A stretch of 64,000 nucleotides of DNA from Urechis unicinctus (Eukaryota; Annelida; Polychaeta; Xenopneusta; Urechidae). The notes below the pieces were generated by a model. That model was not told where the DNA came from and searched no databases. It saw only the letters and a list, made by a program, of their open reading frames with translations. Below, in pieces: positions 1-14,174 of this stretch; the first letter of the stretch is position 1; each line of letters starts with the position of its first letter. The stretch is from contig CM067343.1 of the NCBI GenBank assembly GCA_034190875.2, positions 22,433,076-22,497,075 of the forward strand, read 5' to 3'. A program made the translations under genes and the position numbers.

Positions 1-2124
1 CTCTCGTTAGACACTGGATTCCACACTCTATCTTGCTTGTAACACGCACATCGGCAATACTGGTGTAATTGAGAGGTACCTTGTTCGGATTAATAGAATA
101 CATTGCCTGGCTTATCGATTTGTGTGTGCATGCCGCCAATTTGAAGATAAGAGGCGCAACCCAAAGCCACATTTTGTTGCATTAAGCTTTGCTCCAAGTG
201 TAACCGAGACAAGAGAGTGGCAGCAAGTGAGGTCCGCAAGCAAATATGCCCTCTATGTCTAGTATTTATCACGTAGATAGATAATGCGTTGATGGAGCCT
301 GCTCAGAACCTGGAGAGAAATCGATATATGGACTGCCGCTTTGGAAGGGGTAATGTGACGTTGTTTGGCATATCATCAGTTGCCAATGCCAACATGCAGC
401 TGCAGAGCTACATATCTGCCTTTCTATTCAATATAAAGCTGCTACGGATATTAAATCAATAAAACCATTATCTGTCGCGCAAAATATTCTTAAATATTCC
501 TCAAATTTCAACAAGTGTTTTGTCTGTGGGGAAATTATGAATTAGTTTCCATTTCACACTCATTGACGGTGCCGACTGCTATCGTACAGAGCAACAAACC
601 GTCTTTTCCCACTTGTTCTTCGTTTAAATAGCATTTACAATACATTGCACGATCGGATCAATTGATTATAAAGTCAAGCTACAGTCTTTGCCTGTACATT
701 GTAATCCCTACGCCGAAGTTGAATAGTAGTATATCCTTCCCTTGACGTTTTGGCATTCCTCTTTGGCTTCAACCGTGTGCGCTAGAGTGACGATCAATAA
801 AGGCATCGCAAAAACTGATATGTAATAGAAACAAATATTGAAGAGGTAACATCATCAACAAAAACACGCAGGTAATATAGAAAAGTTAGAGTGGCTGTAA
901 TGCTTTGACAGCACACAATGACATATCTCTAGGGTAACAGAACAAAATGCTCTCAGTGTGATTTAAATGCAGAATAGTTGTTACAAACCGAGCCTCATTG
1001 TAGCAAATTACTGTCTATATATAGTGATGCATTCATAAAATGGCGGCTGCGTAATAAACACATTGTACGTGGAATTATAACAGAAACAAAATTTTGGGGT
1101 CCGTCAAACGGTTTCCAGATATCAATGTGCTGTGAGAATCCCAAGGTGATACTAGCATAAGTAAGCTGTGGAGGCTAACTGGTATGACGACATTCCTGGC
1201 CGTATTAGCGGGAAAAGATGAACAGATCGGCCACTGGAATGTTACTCACAACGCTGTTCATTTATGGTTGAATCTAAAGGAACAGCAAAGTCTTAGTGAA
1301 ATAATAGACCTCTAAATCATACTCAAATATCTAATAGTTACGATATTGTTATGATAATAGTAAAAATGCAGTGGCAGTCAATTTTTCCAATGCATACATC
1401 AAACGTATTGATGATAGACTCATAACTTTGGAAGTGGAAAATGAAATATCAAATGATTTGTGCTTTGTTAGGGAATGGGCGAATTGATGCATCGCCATCT
1501 TTAGATTAAATATTTAAAACGCTAGATGAGGGTTAATTGCTGCAGATGAAACTCGTCCCTCACAATTAGATAGTACAAACGATCTGACCCTGAGGAAGCA
1601 CGATGAAGGGAATTTAATTGCAAGCATCTCAACGTGATCAATGCCTTATGTGCCTTGGTAAAGTAAGTAATGAGTAAGCAGAAAAATAGTTGTCAATGAC
1701 AATAGGTGAGCCAGACACAGCCACATTACCTAAACTAATCCAAGAACAAAACTTAGTGGCACACTCGGCGTTATAAATATGTTCGAATTGTGCATAAATA
1801 TCACGAAAATCAAATGATTTACATGTGATTTGCATCTTAAAAGATGTTGTGACTTAAATCTTGGATGTAATGTATGTTGTCTACTATGTTACAGACAATA
1901 GATAATAGACAACCATTATTATCAAGGTATTTAACGACTGGCATATATTTTCCGAGATAAGCGGCAGTTGTAAATTATATTATTTTATCTAATTATTTGT
2001 TCATTAGTTGCATCGCCTGTTGTGCAACAAGCTCTTAGACAAAATCGAAAAAAAAATCCCATAGTCAGCAACTACGCCTAACAGGTGGGCTATAGTCGTT
2101 TAAATATATGCAAGCCATTGAATA
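1..2124. other. Unassigned AT-rich sequence left of the assembly gap
   Basis: No supported gene, RNA gene or recognisable repeat is visible. All open frames are 65 codons or shorter, as expected by chance at this base composition. If the tandem array ran straight through the gap, this stretch should resemble roughly 20.2-22.3 kb of copy A, but I see no such resemblance. It may be outside the array, or joined to it only by scaffolding. Confidence 0.6.
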
Positions 2125-2224
2125 NNNNNNNNNNNNNNNNNNNNNNNNNNNNNNNNNNNNNNNNNNNNNNNNNNNNNNNNNNNNNNNNNNNNNNNNNNNN
2201 NNNNNNNNNNNNNNNNNNNNNNNN
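2125..2224. other. Assembly gap of exactly 100 N
   Basis: A run of exactly 100 N, the conventional placeholder for a scaffold gap of unknown length. The sequence immediately to its right is already homologous to the inside of copies A (from about 22318) and B (from about 48070), while the sequence to its left is not. The gap therefore coincides with a homology breakpoint of the tandem array and probably hides missing repeat sequence or a misjoin. Confidence 0.97.
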
Positions 2225-4080
2225 TACTTGAAGAATTTTTTGGTGAACATCTATAAATCACCATGAATGTCAACTGGCCTAACTTATGATGGCTCATTCC
2301 CGATTTAACACTGATCCTGTATAATTCGATTTCGCTCTTATAATTAGCGTTACATTTGGGAATAATTAATGACACATACCATATGGATTACTGAATGCTA
2401 TGACGTTATGCAGTTCGCCTATTTCTGGTCTGGATATTCATCATTTATCATTCCATTTATGCATGTAAATAAGTCTCTGTGATAGCTCCCCTGAGTAATT
2501 AATTCTTAGCGATAACTTTCCTTTGCTGGCACAGCGATTGGCGATGCGATAAATAAACTGTCTACATTGTGATTTACTAAACCTTATGTCTATATTCATG
2601 TCATACATCGCATTATAGCTATAATAATTCCCAATTACCGCAATAATAGTATTATTCACTTATTGATATTGGGATATTTTCCGTGATTTTATTCTATTGA
2701 GCTGTATTTGCACAGGACCGACCTGAGTGAAGACCACTGTACTGATTAATGCAAAGTAACACAGGAGCGGTCGATAGCCGCACACATTCAAGGCTCTCAA
2801 TGACAAGTAACAAAACCCCTAAGTAACATACTGACTGCTTCGGGATATTAGGCAATAACAAGTGGTTTAGAGGTATATCAAGCCACACAATGTGTTGGCC
2901 AGATATGTGCAAGGGATACCCTATGGCTGTTAATGGTCCTCTTACAAGCATTATACATGTTATTGGTATAGGTAGATGATGATATTGTGCCATAACATAA
3001 TGCAGATGTGTAAATAGACTTAATTGAAGTTGCGGAAATATTTCCCACTATTTGTGCGCCATAATAGAGTATGTAGTTTGTGATGTCAGTGACATGGCCA
3101 TCGCAAAACAATGTACGAGAATAAATGATTTTAATGACCTGTATACAATTCATTATCGAAATGCTCTAATATGACTTATTTGTGATTTGCGACATCACTC
3201 GCGTTGGTATGTCAGAATATCAGGTACATGACAAGAGCTAGCAATACTTACGACATTATTCCCCGATACTTATCCCTCTCCGCCTGAATCACTATGGCGT
3301 CCGTCGTTAACAACCAGTCTTAAATGCATATATCTTGAAGCGTTCGGCATTATTCAGTAATTTAGGTGAAACAACTGTTCAATTTAAGTATCCTCCGATG
3401 AGTTGTTGTACGCAAATTCTCAGAGTCCACTACTACAACCCTGCGATTATTGACTCAAAGCTACTTTGCGAACATCTTATGTTTATTTAAATCTGCAAGT
3501 GTAAATTTGGCGAGCGCATATTTAGAAATGGCGATAATTTACATTATAAGAAATGGATAAAAGTCAATGAAATCCCTGTAAATCTATTTGTACTTAAATA
3601 TCTCAACCCACTATAAAAAAATGTGTTTTAAAATAATAAAAAGAGTGTACAATTGTTTATTATAATCCATTGCATACTAATAAACAATAAATGTGTTGGC
3701 ATCTTTGACGCCACCAGACAGGCACCATTCATAGAGATATAGGCAAACTAATCCGTCATGTAAGAACCCTTAACAACATAGCATATTGGTCATAAAGTGC
3801 AGTTGATGCGTGTCATGGCTAGATAAAAAAAGACAAAATGTTATCAAGGTTTTTTTAATTTTGCGATTTGTCCTTTTTAAGTTTGTATATGGGGTTATAA
3901 GTTGATTATAATTGCCAAATCACTCAATTATATTACGATAGACTTAATAGCCATAGTGTCGCAGTCCAATGGTGATTTGATTATTATTGTGCGGACAAAT
4001 ATGCATACGAATTGTTTTATCAAATTCCATTATGGATTTGCTTGGGGCTGGGGCAACAAGTGTTGTTAATGATTAATGAT

Positions 4081-4145
4081 GACGCCATATTTTTGCTCCA
4101 CTTGGCATAATAAGGTTCATTTAGCTATATTGCATATTTGTTACT
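4081..4145 (+). repeat. Roughly 62-bp patch duplicated from 5039-5100 inside C0
   Basis: This stretch is nearly identical to 5039-5100; both start GACGCCATATTT and run through the same CTCCACTTGGCATAATAAGG phrase. At the equivalent place copies A (about 24075-24200) and B have unrelated sequence. The two C0 patches are more alike than either is to its counterpart in A (27529), so the patch was copied within C0 rather than inherited. Confidence 0.7.
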
Positions 4146-5038
4146 AACTTATGTCCCGTGGAACTGTGAGAGCTAAGCTAATAGCCATTACAATGTGTAG
4201 CGAAAATGGGAGAATTAAATGCATTCAAGCTTGTCATTCGGCTTATGTCTGCATAACACGTTGGTTGGATTTGCACGTTGTCGTATGTCAAATCGTTCCC
4301 AAATGGGAACCGTTTCAACAACGATTGGATTCTGCGCAATACATATGAAAACGACTTCAAACATTTGGAAAGCCAAGTCATTAGGTATGCGACCGATTGG
4401 TTTACTGCAAGGTAAATACTTTAAGAGTATTTGCATTGAATAGAATTCCACAATTACGTCGCCTATTTGCATTCGCAAACTTCTCTGATGATGATAACCG
4501 ACGATGTAGATTACTGTTTTTATCCCTACGCCTTTATAGCTGCAACGAATAACACACACCGCCGCCCACGCAATGGCCAATCGTATGGCGGTGTTTAACA
4601 GCAAGAGGTACATGCAACTTATTTTTGTTGCTACAGCTATTGTGTCCTATTGCTTTACATGGATGCTTAGATAGTGCCTGATATGCTTTAACACCTTTAA
4701 TATATCCACAACAGGACAGTTCCCGAGATTAAAGCACCATGTTTAATCACATCCTTATCACATCTCATGCATTTGTAATACAAAATATGAATCATGCACT
4801 GATGCGTAAATATTACTGCCATCCTTCAAAAGGTAATGCATCGGAGAAATGAGGGTTTTGAGTAATCCGTATTGATTTACAATATGCAATTCGTACCTAC
4901 ATTAGCAGCTATTGATTATGCTGTCTCACCTACAATTATCGACATGTGCGTTATTAGGACACTAGTGTCGTTTGTTATGGCTACTAGTTCCAATGATTTC
5001 GAAGTGCTGAATGCAAAAGTGTCTCAGAGACTACCAGT

Positions 5039-5100
5039 GACGCCATATTTCTGCTCCACTTGGCATAATAAGGTTCATTTAGCTATATTGTATATCTTGT
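5039..5100 (+). repeat. Native copy of the duplicated patch in C0
   Basis: Collinear with 27529-27590 in A and 53248-53310 in B, which makes this the original location. The near-identical second copy is at 4081-4145. Confidence 0.65.
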
Positions 5101-5621
5101 TTTACCTAAGCAATACGCATCAAAACGATTCTCAGCTTTGCAGCAATATTCTATGTGAATCATGTAACTATTCAGATTCTTGAAGCCAATGTTTGGGGTA
5201 TAATACGTTATATGAAGCTTAAACGTAAGCTACCGATCCGCAGCAAAATATCCTTCAATAGGTACTTTGCTTTGTACCAATATACACCAGTTAACGGTAC
5301 AAAAGCCCTTGGTGAGTAATAAAGTGGCGTAGTGGTAACGCATGGTCACAAGAGTATGATAACTTCTCAACGCTAAAAACACGTTATTTAGCAGGCACCC
5401 GTGCTAATGCAGCTATGTCATGGATGGGTGTAGTCGATAACGAACTTTGTCTCTGTAAGTTTACTGCCTCCCGTAATACATAGGAGGCATATCTATTGCA
5501 TACTTAAACTAAGTATTCACTTTTTGCCATTTATCGCTAGGTAAGCTTCTTCGGTATCCGGCGTCATATAAGTAGCAACGGAAATATGCAATTCACACAA
5601 ATAAGCACTAAGGAAGCATAA

Positions 5622-5625
<4 letters not shown>

Positions 5626-5706
<81 letters not shown>
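5626..5706. repeat. (AT)n microsatellite with one interruption
   Basis: About 80 bp of alternating A and T, interrupted by ACAA near 5672. It creates spurious Tyr-Ile open frames on both strands. Confidence 0.98.
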
Positions 5707-5709
<3 letters not shown>

Positions 5710-8700
5710 CAGGTGAGAATGAAATACAATAGACCTCACCACACAGTACACTGAAAATATCATATAAATGGAGGAATTTGGTTTGCTGCCTAAATGCAAT
5801 TTGGCTTTTATGATCGTGTAGCTTTGCCACTGTTTTATAATCATGCTTTAATCAAAATGTAATACCCATAAATTGATTATATAATCTTGCGCTTTATATC
5901 AATAGATCTTGCTGCTAATGGCAATAATTGAGCCATTTCACCAAATCCCACACAGACCGACTGCTTTTAAATCAGAGTGGTTCCTTGTTTATCGACCATT
6001 TGATCCAAATAAATCAATGAGATAGTTAACACCAGAGAAGCGTTGATACAACCGCAGCGAACCAGCAAATTTACCTATCCGGTTGAAATGATAGCTGAAC
6101 TAACTATATATCTAGTAATGAAGCAGTAAAATGTCACTTAGTGGGTGGAAAATGGTTGCAAATTGTGGACAATTAAATTTTGCTGCCATTTATGTAAGCA
6201 CATCTAGCATTTCTGAAATTTGTATTTATTATCTAGGATTGGCATATCAGTTTATATTGTTCATTTAAGTTCGCACGATGTATTGTTTCATGTAGTGAGT
6301 AAGTAAATAAAACGTATATTCTATAATAATACAAAACCAAGCCACGGGCCATTAGGTTGTCAGACTCCCGAGCGCTGTCTACTAGGACAAACATTCACTT
6401 GCATGCTATCAGAGCTAGCGTCACCCAACACCTGACTGATAAGTGCTGCTGTAACAACACGTAAATGGAAATTCAGCCATTCATTGTTTGCAACATTTCG
6501 ATTTGGTAGAGCATGCTTAACAAAACTAGCATTGAACTATGTCTGTCTAACTTTTTAGCGTTGTCAATTATGATCGCACGAACAAAGACAAAAATTGTCG
6601 TGAAAATAAATATTGGACATAAAGTGGCGTTGATATTGATGCAATCATAAAATAAATGATTGACATGCCGGATTGATGCAGGCTTCGTGAGCAAGGGTCA
6701 GGGTTGTAGCACATTGAGTTGCTATGCCAATGGTGTTTTTATTCCACAACATAGCAATGAATTGAGTTACGACGTTGTATGGAACAAAGAAAGGGCTGCT
6801 TATCACCGCACCACCGGTCCCTACTCCATTATCCATGGCACAAGGATGCTAATAGATATGCATTTGGTGTAAATTAAGTCTCACTGTGTAGATAAAACTA
6901 CCATAACGTTAACGTTATGATTTGGAACAATAGTAAGGAGCCACGCTCGTCGGTACGCGATAGTATAGCATTAACTGCCCCATGTTTGCTTCCCAGCGAA
7001 ATCAAACGATTATCACAATGAGCGACGACTGCACATCGCCGCTCATGATTCATTGCATTGATGATGTGACCTGGGGGTAAAATTATACAAGCAGCGTCCT
7101 TCACTTTTATTTTGAGCCAGTCCTAGTCACATGCGGATGCTAATGATAAAATAAATCAATAAATATCCGAGTGAAGACGTTCCAAGTATCAGTAGTTTGG
7201 TTTTTCTAACAGGGGCTCAATATTGGCAGAATGTCGACAAGCAAGAAGCAGTTTTATACCCATTTTCAAGAACAATATATATCAACAAAATAATTACATT
7301 TCATCTTTAATTTTCATTCATTTGTCGAAATCAACATGAAACATTTCATTCAATGAGAAATCATTTGTAACCATAATATGTAGGTGATATATAAATCATA
7401 AACACTGGATGTTTTCTCACATAAGCAATTTGAGTGCAGTTATTCCTTTTTGTAATTCCACTTGTATGTATCCACTGTGTTAGTGTATGTACGTCCAAAG
7501 TATCATAATTGCGAGTGTACAGCACTTTCACAGAACAAAATAGTATAAGACCCAGTGACATAAAGGCGGAACTCATCTGATAAATATAAATAATAAAATA
7601 ATTGTTCATGTACATTTGTCGAAGAAATGAAGCACTCGCTCACATAACGTGCATGTCTTTATTGTAAATTACTTTGTTCGAAGGTGCCACACATATTTCA
7701 TCAATATTGAGGCATTGATTTTGACGTTTGTGGATTGTTTGAAGTGACATAAATATTACTCATTCTTTGGGAACGCAACAAGTTTACATGTTTCAGCTGT
7801 ACCGCCACAATTATATTTTCTTTAGTTAAGTCGTCCCAATCTTTAATTGACCAACCCCCACACCTGGTAATTGTCATCATTGAGTCCAAGTTGCAAGTTA
7901 CATTGTGCACTTGTCAGGGTGTCGCTTCACATATATCATTTTATCAGAGGAATTTATTGACTGGTGTGTGAGCGAAGTTATGTGAATGTCACCTAACTAG
8001 GCACTCGCGATATTGAAAGACCTTTGACCTATCCAATGCAATTATACGATTACAATTGTAAGGCCACTTTTAACAGTCTCGTTGTTTTGTCTCGTTTGCG
8101 TGTTTGAGCTTCAGCCCTAGGCTAAACTGTACCATAAAAACTGAGCGAGTCCATTAGATAACGTGGAATTAAACATAAGGATCGTGTCACGTGTGTGGCA
8201 TTTCAAAGTGTTTTCCTGTGCCACGGTGGCAAATGCAGCGAGTAATAGGCTGCCGGCCAGAATTTAATGCGCTTGCAGTACCGTGTCTGTGAATAGTGGG
8301 CCAAGTAGATTTACATTCATTATAGACATAGGAATCTTTTAATTAACGGATATGTAGTCTTGATATCATTATAGCCATAGGAATCGTTGAATTACCATAA
8401 CAAATGTATGTGATCAATGTAGATGCTTTCTTAATGATTTAATGATTTACGAGTCTTATGCATCCATTTTTAATTGCTCATTAAATATCCAATAATGGCT
8501 TGTCATCAAATAAGGATGCAGAGATATTTGGAAACCAATAGATAATTCATTAAAAAGGAAATGGTTTACGTGTATAATGCATTTTTAACTATGACCACAG
8601 TCAATTCGAATATCAGGCTACTGAGCACTGCAAGGCTAAATGGGTACCATTCATTCACACGGCCGCCTGTGATTTAAATCACAACACGATCAATGGAGCA

Positions 8701-10728
8701 CTACCAGTAATCAGTGATTTTTCTGACGTCAGCAAACGAACGATAATTCAAGTAATTCCGGGAAATGATTAATTTGCTCAGTATTTGCCCCATCAGCCTC
8801 ATGGTCAAAGTACAATGTATTTTGCTCCCTTCTGTCACTGGATATGTAGGTTAATGTCCACATACCATTCGTTTCAATTAGTTCAATCCAAGAATAATTT
8901 GTTCTCGTTTTGTTTTCACTTCTAATCAAAACCATGGAAAAGGGAGAATAATTAGTTTATTTTGGTTTTTTTAATTGCTGTTGCCTGATTGCTTATGATT
9001 ACATGACGGAACAATATAATGCAGTTCGCCGAGAGCATGGGCCTCTTGCATCGCTCTATTAACAGGTTCCACAAGTTCTTAATCTATAGAGGAGCGGCGG
9101 ATTATTGAATAGTGATGATTATTTTATCATGCGTTCAACCAAAACTCAGAAAGGATAAATTATATGCAATGAGCGGGAATGAAATGTGATGTATCCCACT
9201 AGAATGGGGAGTCGGTGGTGTCCCAATTGGCAGGTTGTATATTTCCATTATGGCGAGCGCCATGTGGCGAAGGGTTTACAACGCAATATATAGTGTAAGG
9301 CATCCGTGCAACTTTGCATTACACAGCGTACCTAATAGCAAAGAGAGCTAAGTCCCTAGGCGCTAAAGATCACCCCACACAATACCCGAGCAATTAACTT
9401 TATCAATTTAGTAAGTAATTTAGCGTTAATGTTACAATGATCAAGCCATGCAAATGCCATCAAATTACATTTGTTTATCAGATAGAACAACTAATATAAT
9501 GACTGACAAATATATGGGCATCAATTTATGTGACCGGTTGTCTTGTTGAGTGATAAACCATTCATCTTGACTGATATAAACTGTTCCTAACCAATCTATC
9601 ATCAGCTTATTCTGCCTGAATTGTTTCATTCAACTTTTACTGAGTGCTTCGAGAAGCCAGTTGATAGAAATCATACTTCGTCAAACCCGTTTTGAATATT
9701 TCCTGATGCAGCATGATAACAAAGACGGCTGATTTTGAAGTGCACTCGGTCAGGCTTAGCTGCATTGGCTGTTAATTAGTTTTTCATTAATTGGCACCAG
9801 CCCATATTTCTTCTTAGAATAGACATTCTATAACCATGAATAATACCAGCTATTTAATATGCCTGCCGTCTCTAGCATTAATTTTCACTTTAAGTGACGA
9901 TTTTCAGACATTGAAATTGCTTATATCGGTTTCCGCTGTTAACCATTTGCCAAAATTATTAGCTACCTTTCGGCATTTGCATTCTACAATCCTCTTGTCT
10001 GCAGTTAAACTCCGACGTGCGAAAGCACATCATTTAGGTTATGTGTGTGAGCCATTAAGGGTTGTGACGCCTGATAATCATATGTGAGGGTTAAGCCATA
10101 TAGGTATTTATCATTTAGCACACTTCATTAGATATTGATCATAACTGCAAGAAGGGAGGCATGTTTTTTCGGACACGAGTCGTCGAAAAGGCATGTTATA
10201 TGCATTTGCCAATTGCGAATCGCAAATAGGTCCTACAAGACTACAGGGTAAAACAAAATGTCACCGCTGTTTTACGCATGATTCTGGCCAATATAACTCA
10301 TTTTCGAGTCCCAATGAAGCGCAACTAGAGTGCAATTTTCCAGGCAATCCGCTATGATGTCAAGTCTGTCGATTAATCAGAACAGCTTCTTTTCGTTAGC
10401 GGATATTTATATGTTACATTGATACATCGAGATGTTGAAAAATGTGGGAATGGTACTTTATTATAACGCAACCTTAAACCACTGATTATATAAAAAAACC
10501 ACATTTTGTTTTAGGATAGTTCTTTTCTCCCTTGTAAATTGCAAAACACCGGATCCTTTCGATGTAATATCAGGGGTCCAAACAAAATGAAGGCATTATC
10601 TTGGTGCAGTAAGTTTGTGCAGACATCACTGGGTGATAATTACTAGTCAAGTTAACCAAGTATTGACAAACAGGCAGACATTCTTTGATGGATGTTAAGT
10701 GGCATGTCAAAATAGTCTATGAGATCAC

Positions 10729-11076
10729 GATTGATCATGACGCTGATCCGTATTATTGATCAGATGATAGTATATTTACATAAGTATGACAATATCCATG
10801 CAGGCTTGATAGCATTCTTTCTGTGATTCCGACGCAGTTGATTACATTTATCATGTTTCTGCAGCCAAACCGCGTCTTTGATGCAAATATAACCAACACA
10901 TCAATACGAAAAGATCCGCTGCTAATTGGTATCCATACACATGGACTATTTATCATAATAATTTACACAAATTTCAGGAACAGCAATGATGAATTGACCA
11001 TAATGCGTAAAAAATATCTTGATGTGCTCTTTATATGGAATTAAATTACCGTAAATCGCAGGATTAGAGGAAAATA
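10729..11076. other. Block of about 348 bp present in A, absent from B
   Basis: In B the flanks meet directly at about 37807. The block has no terminal inverted repeats that I can see and no gene. It could be an insertion in A or a deletion in B; C0 does not cover this part of the unit. Confidence 0.7.
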
Positions 11077-11200
11077 TTATCTCATGCCCTAAAATAGACA
11101 GAAGGTAATCTGGTTAGAAACTCCCTTTGGGATTACCTGGTGCCTACGTGAGTATCTGGCAGGGATATGTCATTTTAGATGATTTAACCTGTTGTATTGA

Positions 11201-11240
11201 TTGACAAGGATAAGGGTCAAGTCGGTTGTCAATGAGATTA
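11201..11240 (+). repeat. 40-nt hairpin-forming motif, copy 1 in A
   Basis: Bounded by TTGACAA and TTGTCAA, which can pair as a 7-bp stem around a loop of about 18 nt. A near-copy lies 332 bp downstream at 11533. The same pair exists in B at 37931 and 38269. Confidence 0.5.
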
Positions 11241-11532
11241 CCATATGCATAGTAAATCAGTGTCACCTGCACAAGTACACTACGTAAATGCTAAATGAAG
11301 GGGCTATCTCTACGGTATTGCTCATAAAAAGTACTTATGTACCCTAAGCATAAATTTCAGTGATACAATTCCAACACGATATGTCACAAAATGGGAGAAG
11401 GATGCAGGACTAAGTAAGATGTTACGTCAGGATATATACACCACATTCGACAGTAATCTGGCGCTCTGCTCACTTGGATAACGTTTCTACCCTAACGATA
11501 ATTATGATCAATATTAGAGCTTCCTCTTCTAA

Positions 11533-11571
11533 TTGACAAGGATCAGAATCATGTCGGTTGTCAATGAGATT
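11533..11571 (+). repeat. 40-nt hairpin-forming motif, copy 2 in A
   Basis: Shares the TTGACAAGGAT start and the GTCGGTTGTCAATGAGATT end with the motif at 11201; only the middle differs. The stem arms are unchanged. Confidence 0.5.
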
Positions 11572-14174
11572 GGCTGTTATGGACTATAACCGCTGCAGGA
11601 GGTGGAAAGCAGCCGTCATGTTGTTCCACATTTAGCGATGCAGATAAAGCCGCTCATGTCACTTATAGTCACTGCGAAATGTCGCTGCCTAGACTATTGG
11701 ATCAATATATCAACCTATTGAACGCACTGTCATTTGTACAGGCCACTCTGTCGTCATCGAAATTGCGCATTTGCGTTATATTTAGGTTTGTATAAAGTAA
11801 TCAACTTTGTGTATAATCGTCACCTCGATCACCTTAGTTGCAAAACAATTATTTAAGAAGGTAATATGGGACCAAATATAGCATATATGTCAGTGTTCAT
11901 TTGTTGTGGCTCTGTGATGAGCATTTGTAAGGACCAAAAACGGCGGAAATTAAGGATTTTACTCCTAATCGCTAAGTATGCAACCAGCAATCAGTACAAC
12001 TGCTTCTACAAACAGCTTCTAACACAAATTGCACGCGCTGACATTGCATTGTTCGCATGAGCAATGAGCATCCCTTACATGACTCACAATAACTTACAAT
12101 TGCAGCTAGATAATAAGAACATGTTTGGTCATTTAATACCAAAGTGATTTAATAGCTTCAATTATTGCAAATATGAACACAAACGGTGACCTCCTATGTC
12201 AAAAAGAGCCATGGTATAATGCATGATTTTTAAGGGGAATAAAAATATATGCATAGCACACCTTGAATGTAAATCGCCAAAGTGATACCACTTATCAATA
12301 TGCTACTAAACCGAAGCCAGTGGATTAAGGAGGCCAATTTTGGAAGCAAGATTACATTATCAAAGTTGCTGAAAAGCCATCATAGCTCGCCATGTTTTCC
12401 TTATGTTCACATCACTTGCAGCGAAGTGATTATGGTTTGGTGGCTCGTATTACGCGCCTTTAGATTCGGTGATAACATTATATGACAAGTAATTGTTTAT
12501 CGAATAAATTTTCTACAGAGGGCTGGAGCAACTAGCCTCGAGATTGATGAAGCATACAGTCATCTTGATATAGCCCTGATCTCTAAGAATAGAATTTGTG
12601 GTTAATGTGTGCGAGGAGACTACTTAAGCAAATGACACCGAAGATAAAGAACATCTTACCAATGACATTATCGCATTGAATTAATTAGCTAAGATATGAT
12701 TTGATTCCTTTAGTGATTTATTGCCACAGCGCATACCTCATTGACACAATATTTTTTTAATTGTGGTTTTAGCTTAGTGACAGGCACATTTGTCTATTGC
12801 CGCTTATTTGATCCTCTCAGGCGGTAAAAGCAGGGTCCGATATGAGGTAATTATCGGTTATCATAAAGACGTACAGTATCACCAATTAAGTAACATTGAT
12901 TTAAACGATACAACTTATGCCTTACACGGGTTCGATAGTGTGAACAAATTACTATAACCATCGATTGATTTCGTTGGTTTCCTCTAACAGTTCCACGGAA
13001 ATATTCTGTAAAGGCTAAAATATAACCACATATTAATAGCAGTGTGCTCCGTTCCGATGCTGGACATAATGGTTTTCCTAATTTATGCGACTGATTAAAG
13101 AGTAAAAACGACTGATTACTCCGTAATATTTATAATTACCTAATGTGTTAAACGACCACAATACATGTTCTCTGTTCGTTGATATCTTTTTGTGTACGAA
13201 ATGTACTTGTTTATTTCGATAATAATTTGATACAGGATATCCATTTGTCAAACTCATCTTGCCACATCATTCCACACTAATTGTTCAGTGGTATCCCACT
13301 GTGATGGTCAAAATAATCTACACCATTGCATCATGAAGAATATGCAATGGAATATTGGGAGTTTCATGCTCCTCTTACTGAATCCAATGTATTGATTCCA
13401 AAGCGAAAAAAATTAATGGATCTTCTATTCAGCGGTCATAAGGGCAGAGCAGTGTATTTTTTGTAGCATAATGCTTTTGCAATATTAATCACTGTTCTAT
13501 TCTTGTCTAACTGAGCACGTAATAACAAATGTGATCTACGCACTAGCATGCAAAAAGCTACAACCATCCACTCGGAAAGACGTATTCGATTGTTAAGGAA
13601 ATACGCGTGGGGGACAAGCACCAAGGCGATTCGTATTATTATTCATGGAACGTGACCGACAATGATATCTCAGTGAACGAATCGGCGAAACGGAAAGAGC
13701 ATTTATTTTGTCGTTGGCATCTATATACCAGCGGTAGGATGACAAACGGCGAACACCTGTGTCTTTGAAAGGGACAACACAATTCTAAACCACCGTGAAG
13801 GTTCAAGTTTGTATTGATATGCGACAATGACCGAGATGTTCTTGTTATACTACGGAAATTTTGGCGCGTAATGCAGACAGTCCTTCTGTGGCCAAATGTT
13901 TACAATTAACAAAGGCGCATCATATGATATGTGACCTTATGGATCTGCCGAAAGATGGAAACCATTGGCTCCTTTGATAAGATGCACTGCTAGTGTGCGG
14001 TAACTCTAAATCACTGAGGGTGGTTTTGGCTGATGGCTAGTCTGTTCTAGAAGTGCACAGAGTATGTCTGAGTTGAATTCAAACAGTGACTTACTGATGT
14101 TCAATGAACTGAGACAGTATTGCACACGAACTGCCAATTTGTTGTTGATTATCGTTGTAGTTACAAATGGTGTT

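Larger units (their letters stand above)
2225..9209 (+). repeat. Array copy C0: partial, diverged copy of the tandem non-coding unit
   Basis: From 2225 to about 5600 this tracks copies A and B in the same order. 2255-2450 matches 22340-22560 and 48110-48310. 2700-3150 matches 23218-23720. 3710-4200 matches 23750-24290. 5039-5600 matches 27527-28040. By eye the identity is about 75-80%, well below A versus B, so this is an older copy. About 2.5 kb present in A (roughly 24980-27500) is missing or unrecognisable here. From about 5710 to 9209 I see no clear counterpart in A or B and no gene. A short direct repeat with a period of about 48 bp lies at 8316-8400. The copy ends where unit A begins, at the shared phrase AGTCGGTGGT. 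Confidence 0.75.

Noticed and set aside
4215-4613. 132-codon open frame on the minus strand
   Set aside because: The homologous sequence in A and B does not keep it open, and the sequence is low-complexity AT-rich translation.
5322-5360. A-box-like tRNA start (TGGCGTAGTGG), also near 27737
   Set aside because: No B box at the right distance and no cloverleaf can be drawn.
11866-12060. 64-codon frame shared with 38602-38796
   Set aside because: Most differences are amino-acid-changing; no domain; high unit identity accounts for it.
12925-12945. B-box-like GGTTCGATAG
   Set aside because: No A box upstream at tRNA spacing.
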